DNA of 64,000 nucleotides from Thiomicrorhabdus xiamenensis (GTDB lineage: Bacteria; Pseudomonadota; Gammaproteobacteria; Thiomicrospirales; Thiomicrospiraceae). The stretch covers positions 1,860,001 through 1,924,000 of the forward strand of contig NZ_CP054020.1 of the NCBI RefSeq assembly GCF_013282625.1, written 5' to 3'. The notes under the pieces are model-generated. The model was not told the origin of the DNA, made no database searches, and saw only the letters and a list, made by a program, of their open reading frames with translations. The position numbers and the translations under genes were made by a program. Shown here one piece after another: positions 1-9,833 of the stretch (position 1 is its first letter; every line of letters begins with the position of its first letter).

Positions 1-2171
1 CACCAATGAACGCAATTATCGGTATGGCTTATCTCGCCCTGAGAACCAAGCTTGATCCGCGGCAAAAATATTATGTCGAGCGAATCCATTCGGCCGGCGA
101 ATCGCTTTTAAAAATCATTAACGACATTCTGGATTTTTCGAAAGTCGAAGCCGGCAAGATGGAAATCGAATCCATCCCTATGAAACTCGAAGAAGTACTA
201 GGGAACTCGGCCAGCCTGCTGGCGGAAACCATCCAGCAACGCCCTTTGGAACTTTTGGTGGAGATTAAATCCAAAGATGTTCTCGGTAACGCCGGCTGGG
301 TTTTGTGCGACCCGCTGCGTCTTGAGCAAGTCATTAACAACCTGCTGTCCAATGCTTTGAAATTTACCGAAGAAGGCTATGTCAAACTGAGTATCGACGG
401 TAAGTTCACCGGAAAAAGCATCCAGGTGCATATCGAGGTTCAAGATACCGGTATAGGCATGACTCAAGACCAGGTCGCAAACCTGTTCCAGCAATTCAGT
501 CAGGCGGATGGTTCAACAACCCGAAAATACGGCGGTACAGGGCTTGGGCTGGCAATTTCGCAAAAAATCATCAACCTTCTTGACGGAACAATCCGCGTCA
601 AAAGCGAAAAAGACAAAGGATCGACATTTTATTTTGACCTGGATCTGCCAGTCGCGCCTCAACGTCGTGATCCAACACAAATCAAAGAAAACCTCAAAGC
701 GCTGATTGTCGACGACGTGAAAATTGCTCAGGAAACCCTCGGTAACCTGCTTAAAATCTACGGCCTGCAGATCACCAGCTGTTCAGATGTTGATGAAGCT
801 CAGAAAGTGGTCTGTACCAAGGAGTTCGACCTGATTTTCATTGATATGGTCATGCCTGAAAAAGACGGTGAAGAGTTTATCAAATTCATCAGGCAGAACT
901 GCCCCGCTCAGCTGCCTAAATGCATCCTTGTCTCCGCCTACGATCAAGAATCGATGGCCGAACTGGGTAACCGGTACGAGATTCCGGATGTCCTGAGCAA
1001 ACCGGTATTACCGAAACATATCGAACAACTTCTGGCGCAGCACTTCCCTCATCTGCGCAGCACTTTAAAACTGGAGACGACAAACGGTCAAATCGAACAA
1101 AGTATGGATCTGAACGTCTCAGGAATGAAAATATTGCTGGCGGAGGATAATCTTTTAAACCAGCAGATTGCGGTTGAGTTAATGGAATCCAAAGGCGCCC
1201 AGGTAACCGTGGTCAATAACGGCCTGGAAGCCGTCAACGAATTGCAGGCCAAAGGACCCGATTTCTACGAGATGGTATTTATGGATGTGCAAATGCCCGA
1301 AATGGACGGCCACACCGCAACCAAAACTATTCGCAAGGATCCTCAATTCAGCAAATTGCCGATTATCGCCATGACAGCACATGCACTTGAAGAGGAGCGT
1401 CAACAATCCTTTGCCAGCGGCATGAACGGCCATTTAAGCAAACCGGTTGACCCGCAGGAACTTTACCGGATTCTGGGCAAATATTACCACGGTGACGACT
1501 CTACTTTTGCCGACTCAAACGTCCCCGACAACAAAGAGATCATTCATCCGCACAAAGGTCAGGCTTTCAAATGGGTCAATCTTGACGACGGCCTGCGCAT
1601 GGCCGGTGGCTCGGAAAAACTGTACCACTCAATTCTTGAACAGTATGTGGATAAATACCAAAATCTGCCGGAGAATTTCCTTCAGCTTCAGAAAGAAAAC
1701 AACTATCCGGAAATGTTACGCCTGATTCACTCCTTTAAGGGAATCAGCGCAACGGTTGGCGCGCAGGAACTTTCCGCACACAGCGCTGAGCTGGAAAACT
1801 TCCTGAAAGAGCATGAACAAGACTGGACGACAAATCAGAGCGAACTTGAAGAACGCTTAACCACGCTGGAAAATGCCCGTCAGGCAGCCTTTGAAGAACT
1901 CTCCGTGTATGTACAGACCGTAAACGAAGAAGCCACGGAAGCACATTCTGCGGCACCGGCATCAGTTGACACCAGCGAACATCAAGATAAGCTGAGTCAG
2001 CTCAAGGCAATGCTGGAAAATTTCGATGGCGAAGCCACCGTCTACTTTGAAAACAATCAAACGCTGTTTGAGACGCTGCTGGATAAAAAACGTTTCAACA
2101 CGCTTTTACACGCGATCAACAACTTTGATTTCGACAAAGCCCTGGAAATTGTTAATTCAACCGACGAATAA
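1..2171 (+). CDS. Hybrid sensor histidine kinase/response regulator with HPt domain (5' partial)
   Basis: This is the C-terminal part of a BarA-like multistep phosphorelay kinase that would autophosphorylate and pass phosphate through Asp and His sites. The frame is already open at the window edge and reads T-P-M-N-A-I-I-G, the stretch just after the phospho-accepting His of a HisKA domain, so the ATG at 6 is internal and the His lies outside the window. Counting from that Met: the rest of HisKA spans 1-60; an HATPase follows with N box NNLLSNALKF, G1 DTGIGM and G2 GGTGLGLA; receiver 1 has FIDMVMPEKDG and a SKP lysine motif near 240-345; receiver 2 has FMDVQMPEMDG and an SKP motif near 375-495; the HPt domain has the phospho-acceptor motif IHSFKG. 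All visible catalytic residues are intact. The upstream sensor region is not in the window, so the signal is unknown. Confidence 0.93.
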   Translation, partial: PMNAIIGMAYLALRTKLDPRQKYYVERIHSAGESLLKIINDILDFSKVEAGKMEIESIPMKLEEVLGNSASLLAETIQQRPLELLVEIKSKDVLGNAGWVLCDPLRLEQVINNLLSNALKFTEEGYVKLSIDGKFTGKSIQVHIEVQDTGIGMTQDQVANLFQQFSQADGSTTRKYGGTGLGLAISQKIINLLDGTIRVKSEKDKGSTFYFDLDLPVAPQRRDPTQIKENLKALIVDDVKIAQETLGNLLKIYGLQITSCSDVDEAQKVVCTKEFDLIFIDMVMPEKDGEEFIKFIRQNCPAQLPKCILVSAYDQESMAELGNRYEIPDVLSKPVLPKHIEQLLAQHFPHLRSTLKLETTNGQIEQSMDLNVSGMKILLAEDNLLNQQIAVELMESKGAQVTVVNNGLEAVNELQAKGPDFYEMVFMDVQMPEMDGHTATKTIRKDPQFSKLPIIAMTAHALEEERQQSFASGMNGHLSKPVDPQELYRILGKYYHGDDSTFADSNVPDNKEIIHPHKGQAFKWVNLDDGLRMAGGSEKLYHSILEQYVDKYQNLPENFLQLQKENNYPEMLRLIHSFKGISATVGAQELSAHSAELENFLKEHEQDWTTNQSELEERLTTLENARQAAFEELSVYVQTVNEEATEAHSAAPASVDTSEHQDKLSQLKAMLENFDGEATVYFENNQTLFETLLDKKRFNTLLHAINNFDFDKALEIVNSTDE

Positions 2172-2517
2172 AATGAAGAAGGCATTATCGGCAAAGATCC
2201 CCCTCTTATCTTGGCGATGGTTCCCTCAGAGATAAGACAAGCGTTCGAAGCAAACGACGATCAACAAACCTCAGCGCGAGTGATTGCTATACAGCAGCCA
2301 ATTAGGGGATCTACGCGCCCAAACTCAATGGCGAGTCGGTTTGTTACACAACGCGAACCAGAAAAGGCTTAACAAGGCGCAAACGCGTTATTAAGGAATA
2401 TGAAATTACATTATCTATAAATCCATCAAATGATTGAATCATCATAAATTCCACTCTTATATATGATAGAAGCGGTTTAATGTTTTTTTGGCATAGATAG
2501 AAAAATGGGAATGCTTC
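2172..2517. other. Intergenic region between kinase and GGDEF-EAL gene
   Basis: About 345 bases without a convincing gene. The kinase reading frame stays open after its TAA for roughly 67 further codons, ending in a TAA near 2372, but the residues resemble nothing I recognise and no strong ribosome site precedes an internal ATG. The last part is AT-rich and probably holds the promoter of the GGDEF-EAL gene. I see no clear terminator hairpin. Confidence 0.4.
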
Positions 2518-4878
2518 ATGAATAAACAGTTTGTCGCTGTTATTACCGTTATTTTGTTTATTTCCCTCGTGTTTATTTATGACGTTTACAGTAACGTCAC
2601 CAATACATACCGAAATATTTCCAGCCAAGTCGAATCGCAACAAACAAAACGTAACCTTCTAACGACTATGCACAATGCTGCTCGTGAACGCTCGTTAATT
2701 CTCTTGCAGATGATGGCGGAAACGGACGAATTTATTCTTGATGAATATTCTCTACGATTAAGCTTGCTGGCCAATCGCTTTATCAACGCCCGACAAGAAC
2801 TCTATACCCTGAAGCTGAGCGACAGAGAAAAAGCATTGCTTTCCGAACAAACGGCCCTGACCAAAATCAACGCACCACTGCAGGATAAAATTTCTCAATT
2901 ATTTCTTGATGGCGCCAAAGAAGAAGCGACGACGATTCTGCTCAATAAAGCAATCCCTGTCCAAACCGAAATTCTAAATAAATTAGCGGGCGTCATTGAG
3001 CTGGGGAGTATCGAGTCGGCCCTCTTGGTGGATAACGTCAACCAGAAGCTTATCGGTTCCAAACTGCGGTTTGGTCTGATTTTCGTGATTTTTTTGGCGC
3101 TGGTTTTATTTTTATTTTTCTACGCCTTTAGAAGCTCCCGCAAGGAGCAACGTTTACTGGCTTCCAACTTGAAAATGCAGCAAGAAATCTCCGAACAGCT
3201 GCAAACCTCGAAAAACAAACTGAGTCAATATACCGATGCGCTATCGACCTTCACCGTGATGTTAACCACTGACGGAATGATTGAACTGGTTAACAACTCT
3301 GCCGCGACATCCATGGGAAGTAATCAAGACAACTGGGTTGGACGCTATTTTTTCGAGTGCTACTGGTGGGGAGATAATGCGCTTCGTTCGCAAATTAAGT
3401 CAGACATTCAAATGTGTGCCTCGGGGCAGCAGATAAATAAAGAAGTGACCATTCGCTCTGCGAATGGGGAAAAAATGATCATTCACTTTATCTTGACCCC
3501 TATTCGTAATTCCGAACAGGAAATCACCTACCTGGTTGCCGAAGGGCAAGATATTACCGAGCGAAAGCTCGTTGAAAAGAAAATTTCTTATCAGGCTTCG
3601 CATGATGCCTTGACGGATTTGATAAACCGATATGAATTTGAACACCGCCTGTCTCTGCTGCTGCAAAGAGCTGAAGATCATCAATTACACTACGTTTTTT
3701 ACCTGGACCTGGATCAGTTTAAAATTGTCAATGACACCTGCGGCCACAGTGCCGGTGATGCGTTACTCCGTCAAATCCCTCGTTTGATTCAGCCCTATAT
3801 TCGCCAGTCTGATGTCTTAGCCCGCCTCGGAGGCGACGAGTTCGGTATTATTCTCGAAAACTCGAATCAGGATAACGCCAAATCCATTGCCAACGAGATT
3901 ATCAATGCGATTCGCGATTATCAATTTGCCTGGGAAGGCAAGGTATTCCGCATTGGTGTAAGCATCGGAATCGTCGAAATTGATGACTCCATGACAAAAC
4001 CGGACATGATTATGAAGTGGATTGATTCCGCCTGTTATGCCGCGAAAGACAAAGGGAGGAATACTTTCCATTTTTATGTATCGAACGATGAAAAATTACA
4101 GCTCAGAGCCGAAGAAATGGGCTGGATTTCACGTATCGAGTCCGCGTTACAGGAAAACTTGTTCGAGCTTTACGCACAACCCATCATGACCATTAATAGT
4201 GACAAGGATTCCGATAAAGGCAAAATTAATTATGAACTGCTGTTACGGATGAATTCCAACACTGGCATAGCCCTACCCGGCGCTTTTCTGCCCGCCGCAG
4301 AACGATATGACAAAGCGATTGATATCGATTACTGGGTATTTTCCAAAGCATTTGAGCTCTTCAGGGAATATCCCGATTTTTTACCTTCAATCGGTTATTG
4401 CGCCATTAATATTTCTGCGCAATCCCTGACCTCTCACGAATTTTTAACCTTTTTAACTGCCAAGTTTGCCGAGATGGGCAGCCTGGCACCAAAGTTCTGT
4501 ATTGAAGTCACGGAAACCACTGCAATCGCGAATTTAGAGAATGCTCAGCACTTTATCTCTACTTTAAGAGAAAAAGGAGTGACCTTTGCACTGGATGACT
4601 TTGGCAGCGGGCTATCCTCTTTCGGATATTTAAAGACCTTGAAGGTAGACAAGTTAAAAATTGACGGTATGTTTGTCAAAGACATTGCTAACGATCAGAT
4701 TGATCATGCCATGGTTAAGTCGATTCATGAAGTCGGCACGGTAATGGGACTCAAAACCGTTGCTGAATTTGTTGAAAACGACAGCGTACTAGAAAAGCTT
4801 AAGCAGATTGGCGTGAACTATGCACAAGGCTATGGAATCGGCAAACCACAGCCCTTAATTGAAATTTTACAACGTTAA
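2518..4878 (+). CDS. Membrane GGDEF-EAL cyclic-di-GMP protein with PAS domain
   Basis: Probable bifunctional c-di-GMP synthase/phosphodiesterase at the inner membrane. A first membrane segment covers residues 3-23 and a second about 183-205. They enclose a helical periplasmic region of about 150 residues that resembles four-helix-bundle chemoreceptor sensors. A PAS-like domain lies near 235-355. The GGDEF domain has an intact RLGGDEFG signature (R436-G443). The EAL domain starts with ELLLR (E573) and keeps DDFGSG, the KIDG lysine and the AEFVE glutamate, so both activities look possible. No obvious RxxD inhibitory site was identified with certainty. It is convergent with the tRNA-Ser locus, now separated by the island. 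A weak GGGA lies about 8 bases before the ATG. Confidence 0.93.
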   Translation: MNKQFVAVITVILFISLVFIYDVYSNVTNTYRNISSQVESQQTKRNLLTTMHNAARERSLILLQMMAETDEFILDEYSLRLSLLANRFINARQELYTLKLSDREKALLSEQTALTKINAPLQDKISQLFLDGAKEEATTILLNKAIPVQTEILNKLAGVIELGSIESALLVDNVNQKLIGSKLRFGLIFVIFLALVLFLFFYAFRSSRKEQRLLASNLKMQQEISEQLQTSKNKLSQYTDALSTFTVMLTTDGMIELVNNSAATSMGSNQDNWVGRYFFECYWWGDNALRSQIKSDIQMCASGQQINKEVTIRSANGEKMIIHFILTPIRNSEQEITYLVAEGQDITERKLVEKKISYQASHDALTDLINRYEFEHRLSLLLQRAEDHQLHYVFYLDLDQFKIVNDTCGHSAGDALLRQIPRLIQPYIRQSDVLARLGGDEFGIILENSNQDNAKSIANEIINAIRDYQFAWEGKVFRIGVSIGIVEIDDSMTKPDMIMKWIDSACYAAKDKGRNTFHFYVSNDEKLQLRAEEMGWISRIESALQENLFELYAQPIMTINSDKDSDKGKINYELLLRMNSNTGIALPGAFLPAAERYDKAIDIDYWVFSKAFELFREYPDFLPSIGYCAINISAQSLTSHEFLTFLTAKFAEMGSLAPKFCIEVTETTAIANLENAQHFISTLREKGVTFALDDFGSGLSSFGYLKTLKVDKLKIDGMFVKDIANDQIDHAMVKSIHEVGTVMGLKTVAEFVENDSVLEKLKQIGVNYAQGYGIGKPQPLIEILQR

Positions 4879-4970
4879 ACTGGTCAACATTTCTTGAATC
4901 CAATCCCTGTATTGGTCGGATAAAAATACAATTAAATCTTAAGATCTGTCGAACTTCGGCAAACCGAAGA

Positions 4971-5036
4971 TTTCAGACATAAAAAAACCGCGACAAGCGC
5001 GGTTGATTTATCAATATGGCGGAGACGGAGGGATTC
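4971..5036. repeat. attL: left copy of the 66-bp attachment repeat
   Basis: Identical to 29263-29328. It contains the 3'-terminal 20 bases of tRNA-Ser (5017-5036, minus strand, with CCA) and the tRNA terminator hairpin (4981-5004). Identity stops at 4970 on the outside and 5037 on the inside. The crossover point lies somewhere within the repeat. Confidence 0.93.
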
Positions 5037-5052
5037 AAAAACTACTATCAAT

Positions 5053-5105
5053 AAAGGAATGTAAAGCATAAAAAATAAAATATACTCACTTTTATACTCA
5101 CATTT
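5053..5105. repeat. Left-end integrase arm-type repeats
   Basis: Two copies of TACTCAC (5083-5089 and 5095-5101, the second extended to TACTCACATTT) and a 14-base AAAGGAATGTAAAG (5053-5066). All recur at the right end inside the other att side (29125-29193). Short repeats of this kind flanking the core are expected for arm-binding by the integrase N-terminal domain; binding itself is inferred. Confidence 0.6.
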
Positions 5106-5141
5106 AAAAGAGTCACTTTGAACAGGAACGGGATTTAAAAC

Positions 5142-6503
5142 CTAACCTGACTTGCCTCTAGCTCTTTTTTTGACCTTCTTATGGATCTCCCCCCGACCAA
5201 ATCTTCTAACACTAAGAGGCTTTCCGATTTTATTGTCATTCAAACTGACATCCATAGGAACACTAAAAACAATATCAGAAGTAACAAAATAGTCTATTAA
5301 ATAATTCAACGCCTGCTTTGAGCTACCATCCCTCTTATCAAACTCCCCGTGCAATGATTCAAGCGCACTTTTTCTTTTCGGTACTTGTGGCCGCAACCCT
5401 AATTTGTCTATATTCTTGATTAAATTTGACTGACTCGGCAAAGCTATATAAACCGAATAAGGTCCTTTACACGTTCCAACGCGACCTGTCGTAGGCTCCT
5501 GTTTTATGCAGTTTTCCTCTATGGACCTGTTGTTAACATTTAGCTTATTCCATGCTATAAACAATTCCTCTAAAATGTTTTCTTCAAACGATGCGCCGAA
5601 CTCTTTTTCAAACACCAATAACAACTGCACCCCCCAAACCGGATGCGTTTTGTTTATAAAAGCATCTTTCTCTCCAACAACTTCAATTTTCCACACAAAC
5701 CCTTTTACATCTGGCCAAAAGAACGCTTCCTTCGATTTTATCAATTCATTCCAGCTCTTAACTAAGCCCTTAACATCAATAGCATCAGGCCTATGAAAAT
5801 CATGAAGTAAGAAGACTCGCATCATGTAAGGAGAATCTGTATTCTTTAAAACGCTCTGTAAATATCCTTTCAACCCCCCTCTTTTTTTTGCCGTATTCAC
5901 ATCAGAAAAAGCTAAAAGCGTGTCCTTTCTATCATCAACCCATACTTTTAAAGCATCTGATATTTGTTGAATTTCATCCAGTACAGCCTTACCTAAAGCG
6001 TATTCATCTGCACACCATTCTTTATATGTAATCAGTCTTTCTTTACCTTGAATTCCATTCAAAAACCTACTTAGCGGAGAACCAGATTCGAATTTTGAGA
6101 AGCAAAATAAATACAACTTATTATATTTACTTGAGCGTCCTATAAATGTACTTGGAAGTTGATACACCCTCCCCAATATTTTATGCATACGCTCAAGAGC
6201 ACCTCCTTCTAAAATTCGTATTGGAATAAAGCTATTTTTATAGTGCTCAAGTAAAAAGGGATTCCTCTCCCAGACTCTCAACTCATTTTCTACCTCAAAC
6301 CGATACCAACCATAATTATCTACATATTCAAGAATCTCTTTTTCTAACAAAAGTATATTTTTAAGCGCCTTGCTTTTACCTTCCAAGGCATTTACCAAAT
6401 TGATTACTTTTTTACCTGCATCATTGCACCACAATATTTCAGGGACAACTTTATTGACCATCCTTATCTGATTATCAATTTTATTTATTCTAGCATTCGT
6501 CAT
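5142..6503 (-). CDS. Uncharacterised island protein, possible divergent YagK/YfjJ-like replication protein
   Basis: About 453 residues from the ATG at 6503, which has a GGGAAG stretch 6-7 bases upstream; a TTG 24 bases earlier would give 461. No confident family. A segment around residues 220-320 follows the pattern of the inovirus Gp2/YagK-YfjJ domain seen in the other island gene at 16054-16746: R-V-F-L-L-H-D-F near the R-F-D-L strand, then F-V-W-K-I-E-V matching Y-L-W-V-K-E-Y, a following His-Pro matching the Pro-His-Tyr-His site, and an AW near LFIAWNKL. The HUH-like double His is not kept. The C-terminus is strongly basic (KKVKKRARGKSG), fitting nucleic-acid contact. It lies alone at the left end of the island, facing attL. 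The function assignment is an inference from a hand alignment. Confidence 0.55.
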   Translation of the reverse strand: MTNARINKIDNQIRMVNKVVPEILWCNDAGKKVINLVNALEGKSKALKNILLLEKEILEYVDNYGWYRFEVENELRVWERNPFLLEHYKNSFIPIRILEGGALERMHKILGRVYQLPSTFIGRSSKYNKLYLFCFSKFESGSPLSRFLNGIQGKERLITYKEWCADEYALGKAVLDEIQQISDALKVWVDDRKDTLLAFSDVNTAKKRGGLKGYLQSVLKNTDSPYMMRVFLLHDFHRPDAIDVKGLVKSWNELIKSKEAFFWPDVKGFVWKIEVVGEKDAFINKTHPVWGVQLLLVFEKEFGASFEENILEELFIAWNKLNVNNRSIEENCIKQEPTTGRVGTCKGPYSVYIALPSQSNLIKNIDKLGLRPQVPKRKSALESLHGEFDKRDGSSKQALNYLIDYFVTSDIVFSVPMDVSLNDNKIGKPLSVRRFGRGEIHKKVKKRARGKSG

Positions 6504-6898
6504 TACACTTCCCGTCACATCGAACAAACGATTTCGACTAGTATTAAGTTAGAAGTTTTTTTATATAAAGTAACATTAAAATAAATTAAAAAACAATAAC
6601 TTATAGTCCAAAATAAGGGAAAGCATTATAGCAATCAAACATCACCGCCAGACACCTCAATTCCATCTAAAAAGAAAAACCTCATTCCACAAAACGAGCA
6701 AGACGGCAGCCCCCCCCTATACAAAACTCAACAAACATAAACTTGATAATCGCTAGAAAAAAGCAACCCAGTGAATACAAAAGATGCAATCACTCAGCTA
6801 GGACTTGCTTTATTCTTCGTGTAAATACTTAGGCTGCTTAGTGCACATTTAAACAAATAAAAGTACAATGCAATAATTCGAAAATTCAGTGAAAATAC
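6504..6898. other. Divergent intergenic region upstream of hsdM
   Basis: Very AT-rich, 395 bases, between the minus-strand 453-residue gene and the plus-strand R-M operon. It must hold promoters for both directions. I found no clear -35/-10 pair, operator palindrome or small gene that I could defend. Confidence 0.4.
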
Positions 6899-8446
6899 AT
6901 GACGAACCAAGAATTCAAATCCAAACTCTTTGCCGCCGCTGATAAGCTGCGTTCCAATATGGACGCGTCCGAATACAAGTACCCGGTTTTAGGGCTGATC
7001 TTCTTAAAATATGTCTCCGATGCCTTTACCAATTTTCGCACTGAGTTAGAAAAGCGCATTTCCGATCCAGACGATGAGTTGTACGAAGAGCCTGAATACC
7101 GCGATGATGTCTTAAACGACCGCGACGAATACACCTCTGAAAACATCTTTTGGACACCGGAAAAAGCCCGTTGGGCGTATCTCCAAGCCAACGCCAAAAG
7201 CCCTGATATTGCCAAGATTTTGGACGATGCCATGCGTGAAATCGAGCATGAGAACCCAAAACTCAAAGGCATTCTTTATAAAGAATTCTCGCGCCTTAAT
7301 ATTGCCGATAAACTGGGGCAACTGATTGATGAATTCTCAGTGATTAACTTCGATCAAGGCGAACTCAGCCGTGGCGATGCCTTTGGTCAAATTTTTGAAT
7401 ACTTCCTAGGTAACTTTGCCTCCAGTGAAGGTAAACGAGGCGGTCAGTACTACACGCCCGTTAGCATTGTTGATTTAATCGTTGAGATCCTCGCTCCGAA
7501 AAAAGGCCGGGTCTACGATCCAGCTTGTGGATCTGGCGGTATGTTTGTGCATTCTGAAAAGTTCGTCATGAACCATCACGGTAACCCAAACGACATTTCC
7601 ATTTACGGTCAAGAATCCAACCCTACCACTTGGAAACTGGCAGCCATGAATCTTGCCATTCGAGGGTTTGAATTTGACCTTGGACGCGAACCAGCCGACA
7701 CTTTCCATAACGACCAGCACAAAAGCGTGAAAATGGACTACGTACTCGCAAATCCTCCATTTAATATTTCTGACTGGGGACAAGCCGCGCTGATTGAAGA
7801 TGCCCGCTGGCAATTTGGTGTGCCACCGGCCGGCAATGCTAACTTTGGCTGGCTGCAACACATGTATGCCAAACTTTCACCCAAAGGTCGTGCCGGTGTG
7901 GTGTTAGCTAATGGCTCCATGTCGTCTAATACTTCAGGTGAAGGCACCATTCGTAAAGCGATGATTGAGGCCGATATTATCGATTGCATGATTGCCTTGC
8001 CTGGTCAGCTATTTACCAACACCCAAATTCCAGCCTGTATCTGGTTTGTAAACCGCGACAAAGGCGCACGAAAAGGTCAAACCCTGTTTATTGACCTGAG
8101 AAACAAGGGCCAGATGATTAGTCGTGTACAAAAAGAACTGAACGCTGAGGACATTCACGAAGCTGCCCAGCTGTATCACAACTGGATGCAAGATGAATTT
8201 GCCGATGGCGATTATGAAGATATACCAGGCCTGGTGAAATCCGCTGATTTGACAGACATCCAAAAACACGACTATGTTCTTACCCCGGGGCGTTATGTCG
8301 GCGCGGCAGAAGTCGAAGACGACGGCGAACCCTTTGCCGAAAAAATGGCACGCTTAACCTCCCAACTAAGCGAACAATTCAAAGAAAGCGACCGTTTAGA
8401 GGCTGAAATTAAAAAGAACCTAGCGGGGTTGGGTTATGAGCTTTAA
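6899..8446 (+). CDS. hsdM: Type I restriction-modification methyltransferase subunit HsdM
   Basis: N6-adenine DNA methyltransferase subunit of a type I R-M complex (M2S for methylation, R2M2S for restriction). It is 515 residues. The N-terminal HsdM helical domain begins FKSKLFAAADKLRSNM. The SAM-binding motif I is DPACGSGGMF (D207 onward) and catalytic motif IV is NPPF (N285 onward), both intact. It also carries the family motif GQYYTP ahead of motif I. It is the first gene of a five-gene operon; the stop codon overlaps the hsdS start by 11 bases, a sign of translational coupling. Length and motifs are complete, so methylation activity is expected. Confidence 0.97.
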   Translation: MTNQEFKSKLFAAADKLRSNMDASEYKYPVLGLIFLKYVSDAFTNFRTELEKRISDPDDELYEEPEYRDDVLNDRDEYTSENIFWTPEKARWAYLQANAKSPDIAKILDDAMREIEHENPKLKGILYKEFSRLNIADKLGQLIDEFSVINFDQGELSRGDAFGQIFEYFLGNFASSEGKRGGQYYTPVSIVDLIVEILAPKKGRVYDPACGSGGMFVHSEKFVMNHHGNPNDISIYGQESNPTTWKLAAMNLAIRGFEFDLGREPADTFHNDQHKSVKMDYVLANPPFNISDWGQAALIEDARWQFGVPPAGNANFGWLQHMYAKLSPKGRAGVVLANGSMSSNTSGEGTIRKAMIEADIIDCMIALPGQLFTNTQIPACIWFVNRDKGARKGQTLFIDLRNKGQMISRVQKELNAEDIHEAAQLYHNWMQDEFADGDYEDIPGLVKSADLTDIQKHDYVLTPGRYVGAAEVEDDGEPFAEKMARLTSQLSEQFKESDRLEAEIKKNLAGLGYEL

Positions 8447-9812
8447 GGAGTATAGCTTTCAAGATTTATTATCTAATATAGTTGATAACAGAGGAAAAAC
8501 CTGTCCAGTAACAGATTCTGGAATTCCCTTGATAGCAACAAATTGCATTAAGAATGACTCGTTATATCCTGTGTATGAGAAAATCAGATTTGTTGATGAT
8601 GAAACTTATCAGAACTGGTTTAGGGGACATCCAGAGCCAGAAGACATTATTTTCGTTTGTAAAGGTAGTCCTGGACGAGTTGCATGGACTCAAAACCCTG
8701 TACCATTCTGTATTGCTCAAGACATGGTTGCAATTAGAGCAAATCAGGATTTAGTTTTTCCTAAATACCTTTTCGCTCTACTACGTTCTCCTAAGACTCA
8801 AAAAAAAATTGAGGATATGCATGTGGGGTCATTGATTCCTCACTTTAAAAAAGGTGACTTTAAAAACCTATACCTAGATATCATCGAAGATAAAGTTATA
8901 CAGAAAAAGATTGGCGATATATATTTCAGCTTTTGTGAAAAAATAGAAGCCAACCGCCAAATCAATCAAACCTTAGAAGAAATGGCGCAGGCGATTTTTA
9001 AAAGCTGGTTTGTCTATTTTGAACCCGTTAAAGCCAAAATCGCCGTCCTCGAAAACGGCGGCACACAAGCCGACGCCACCCTTGCCGCCATGCAAGTCAT
9101 TAGCGGAAAAACTACTCAACAACTACAAACCCTACAAGCTCAACACCCCGACAAATATCAACAACTCCACCAAACCGCCGATCTCTTCCCAAACGCCATG
9201 CAAAACAGCGAACTTGGCAAAATCCCTAAGGGGTGGCGAGTCAGCGAAATTGGAAATGAAGTAACTGTTGTTGGAGGAGGTACGCCATCAACTAAAATCC
9301 CTGAATTTTGGGATGACGGTGAGATTAATTGGGCAACTCCCAAAGATTTGTCATCGCTTCAAGATAAAGTGTTGTTAAACACCGATAGAAAAATTACACC
9401 GGCTGGTTTAACAAAAATTTCATCTGGGTTGTTGCCAGAAAATACTGTTTTAATGTCCTCTCGTGCCCCTGTTGGTTATTTGGCTTTGGCAAAAGTACCT
9501 GTTGCAGTCAATCAAGGTTTTATTGCCATGAAATGTGAGGGTGAACTTACACCGGAATTCGTTTTACAGTGGTGTGACTCAGTCATGGATCAAATCCAAA
9601 ATCGTGCTTCGGGTACAACCTTTATGGAAATTAGTAAAAAGAACTTTAAACCTATTGCCGTAATTGTGCCTTCAAAAGCCGTGATGGAAAGATTTAGCAC
9701 AACTGTTGGTAATTTGTACGATGGAATTAAATCAAATGTCGTTCAATCCAAGAGCTTAGCCAAAATAAGAGATTCATTGTTACCAAAACTTTTATCTGGT
9801 GATTTTAATTAG
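8436..9812 (+). CDS. hsdS: Type I restriction-modification specificity subunit HsdS
   Basis: DNA-recognition subunit that sets the bipartite target of the HsdM/HsdR complex. It is 458 residues with two target-recognition domains: TRD1 near 1-145 and TRD2 near 265-400. Each is followed by a helical spacer (EANRQINQTLEEMAQAIFKSWF after TRD1; a shorter SLAKIRDSLLPKLLSG at the end). A 60-residue Gln/Ala-rich linker precedes the GKIPKGWRVSEIG start of TRD2, typical of the family. It overlaps hsdM by 11 bases. The sequence is more AT-rich in the TRDs than in the central helix region, as expected from TRD exchange. Confidence 0.95.
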   Translation: MSFKEYSFQDLLSNIVDNRGKTCPVTDSGIPLIATNCIKNDSLYPVYEKIRFVDDETYQNWFRGHPEPEDIIFVCKGSPGRVAWTQNPVPFCIAQDMVAIRANQDLVFPKYLFALLRSPKTQKKIEDMHVGSLIPHFKKGDFKNLYLDIIEDKVIQKKIGDIYFSFCEKIEANRQINQTLEEMAQAIFKSWFVYFEPVKAKIAVLENGGTQADATLAAMQVISGKTTQQLQTLQAQHPDKYQQLHQTADLFPNAMQNSELGKIPKGWRVSEIGNEVTVVGGGTPSTKIPEFWDDGEINWATPKDLSSLQDKVLLNTDRKITPAGLTKISSGLLPENTVLMSSRAPVGYLALAKVPVAVNQGFIAMKCEGELTPEFVLQWCDSVMDQIQNRASGTTFMEISKKNFKPIAVIVPSKAVMERFSTTVGNLYDGIKSNVVQSKSLAKIRDSLLPKLLSGDFN

Positions 9813-9833
9813 TAAAGAGTAAAGAGAAGTTTA

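Noticed and set aside
6-8. ATG at 6 as the true start of the hybrid kinase
   Set aside because: The frame is open upstream and the residues before it match the HisKA consensus, so the gene is cut by the window edge.
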